This document shows, piece by piece, positions 63,349 to 64,000 of a stretch of DNA of 64,000 nt. The translations under genes were made by a program, and so were the position numbers. Positions within the stretch are counted from its first letter, which is position 1; the number at the start of each line of letters is the position of its first letter. Origin of the DNA: Procambarus clarkii (taxonomy: Eukaryota > Arthropoda > Malacostraca > Decapoda > Cambaridae); NCBI RefSeq assembly GCF_040958095.1, contig NC_091160.1, positions 36,095,736 to 36,159,735 on the forward strand. The letters run 5' to 3'. The notes beneath the pieces are model-generated. The model was given only the letters and a program-made list of their open reading frames with translations. It was not told the DNA's origin and searched no databases.

Positions 63349-63668
63349 AGAGAGGGAGAAGGAGGGAGACAGAGAGAGAAAGAAAGAGATAGAGAGACAG
63401 AGAAATGAAGAGGGAAGCAGAGAAGAAAGAGAGGGAGGCAGAGGGAGAGAAAGGGAAGGATAGAGAGACAGAGAAAGGGAGAGAGGGAGAATGAAAAAAG
63501 GACTGAGAGAGAACACACACACAAGAGTGCAGGGAAGACGGGACACCGCGAGCTTAGCTGCCATCCTGTAACTACACTTAGGTCATTACACACACACACA
63601 ATAACAGGCTAACTAACAATAATGAATATTAACTAGCTTATTAACTAACAATAATAAATGACAATAAC

Positions 63669-64000
63669 AGGCTACAAGATGACCTAGACAAACTGAATGA
63701 ATGGTTCAACAAATGGCTACAAAAGATCAACTCGAGTAAATGTAAGGTAATGAAACTAGGCAGTGGAAACAGGAGGCCAGACACAGGATACAGCATAGGA
63801 GATGAAGTACTTCATGAAACGAACAGAGAGAAGGATCTAGGAGTTGATATCACACCAAACCTGTCTCCTGAAGCCCACATAGTAAGAATAACATCGGCGG
63901 CGTATGCGAGGCCGGCTAGCATCAGAACAGCCTTTAGGAACCTGTGTAAGGAATCATTCAGAACCTTGTATACCACTTATGTAAGACCAATCCTGGAGTA
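63669..64000 (+). pseudogene. Fourth copy of the LINE, running off the window
   Basis: Open to the window edge: RLQDDLDKLNEWFNKWLQKI, then NREKDLGVDITPNLSPEAHI and NLCKESFRTLYTTYVRPILE. 5'-truncated inside the RT thumb. Whether its 3' part is intact cannot be seen. Confidence 0.88.

Overview
ORGANISM. This is a eukaryotic, AT-rich, intron-rich nuclear sequence from an arthropod, most likely a decapod crustacean such as a crayfish (inference). The grounds are: genes split by long introns with GT/AG borders; an insect-Mcr-like macroglobulin gene and a Stretchin/MLCK-type kinase; internal TTAGG blocks (the ancestral arthropod telomere unit) inside foldback elements; and a very dense load of tRNA-derived SINEs, 5'-truncated non-LTR elements, MITEs and minisatellites. 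There are no bacterial features, no CRISPR array, and no rRNA or functional tRNA gene that I can support. || LAYOUT. (1) 1-16,376, plus strand: the last 13 exons of an alpha-2-macroglobulin/complement-like gene, 736 residues to the stop, whose thioester site is degenerate (GCGEQ position reads RGTEP). Its introns hold decayed LINEs, SINEs, a TTAGG foldback element and a 1,087-bp Tigger/pogo-like MITE. (2) 16,377-23,112: about 6.7 kb between two convergent genes, with degraded SINEs and one foldback MITE. (3) 56,702 down to 23,113, minus strand: the last seven exons of a myosin-light-chain-kinase-family gene (1,627 residues visible). It has a complete kinase domain in six small exons and part of the last one, followed by a roughly 1,335-residue charged, coiled-coil and Ser/Pro/Arg-rich tail in one 4-kb final exon. 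Its 21.8-kb intron (31,933-53,737) is filled with SINEs, LINE pieces, MITEs and minisatellites of 12, 18, 23, 31, 35 and 43 bp. (4) 56,703-64,000: repeats, with three consecutive TTAGG foldback elements separated by (TA)n, a CRE-bearing 42-bp tandem array, and a run of at least four same-strand copies of one non-LTR family, the best of which has a nearly intact reverse transcriptase. || HOW THE PARTS RELATE. The two host genes are convergent and not functionally linked as far as can be seen: one encodes a secreted or surface macroglobulin (Mcr-like, junction or immunity in insects), the other a cytoskeletal/muscle kinase. The most unusual structure is in the kinase gene. Two unrelated minisatellites abut splice sites: a roughly 105-copy 23-bp array starts at the 5' splice site after the 56.7-kb exon, and a 19-20-bp array lies next to the 3' splice site of the 27.5-kb exon. 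Their units carry donor-like and acceptor-like motifs respectively. || LIMITS. Exon borders are by eye from reading frame, GT/AG and family similarity; no alignment or transcript data were available. Upstream exons of both genes lie outside the window.
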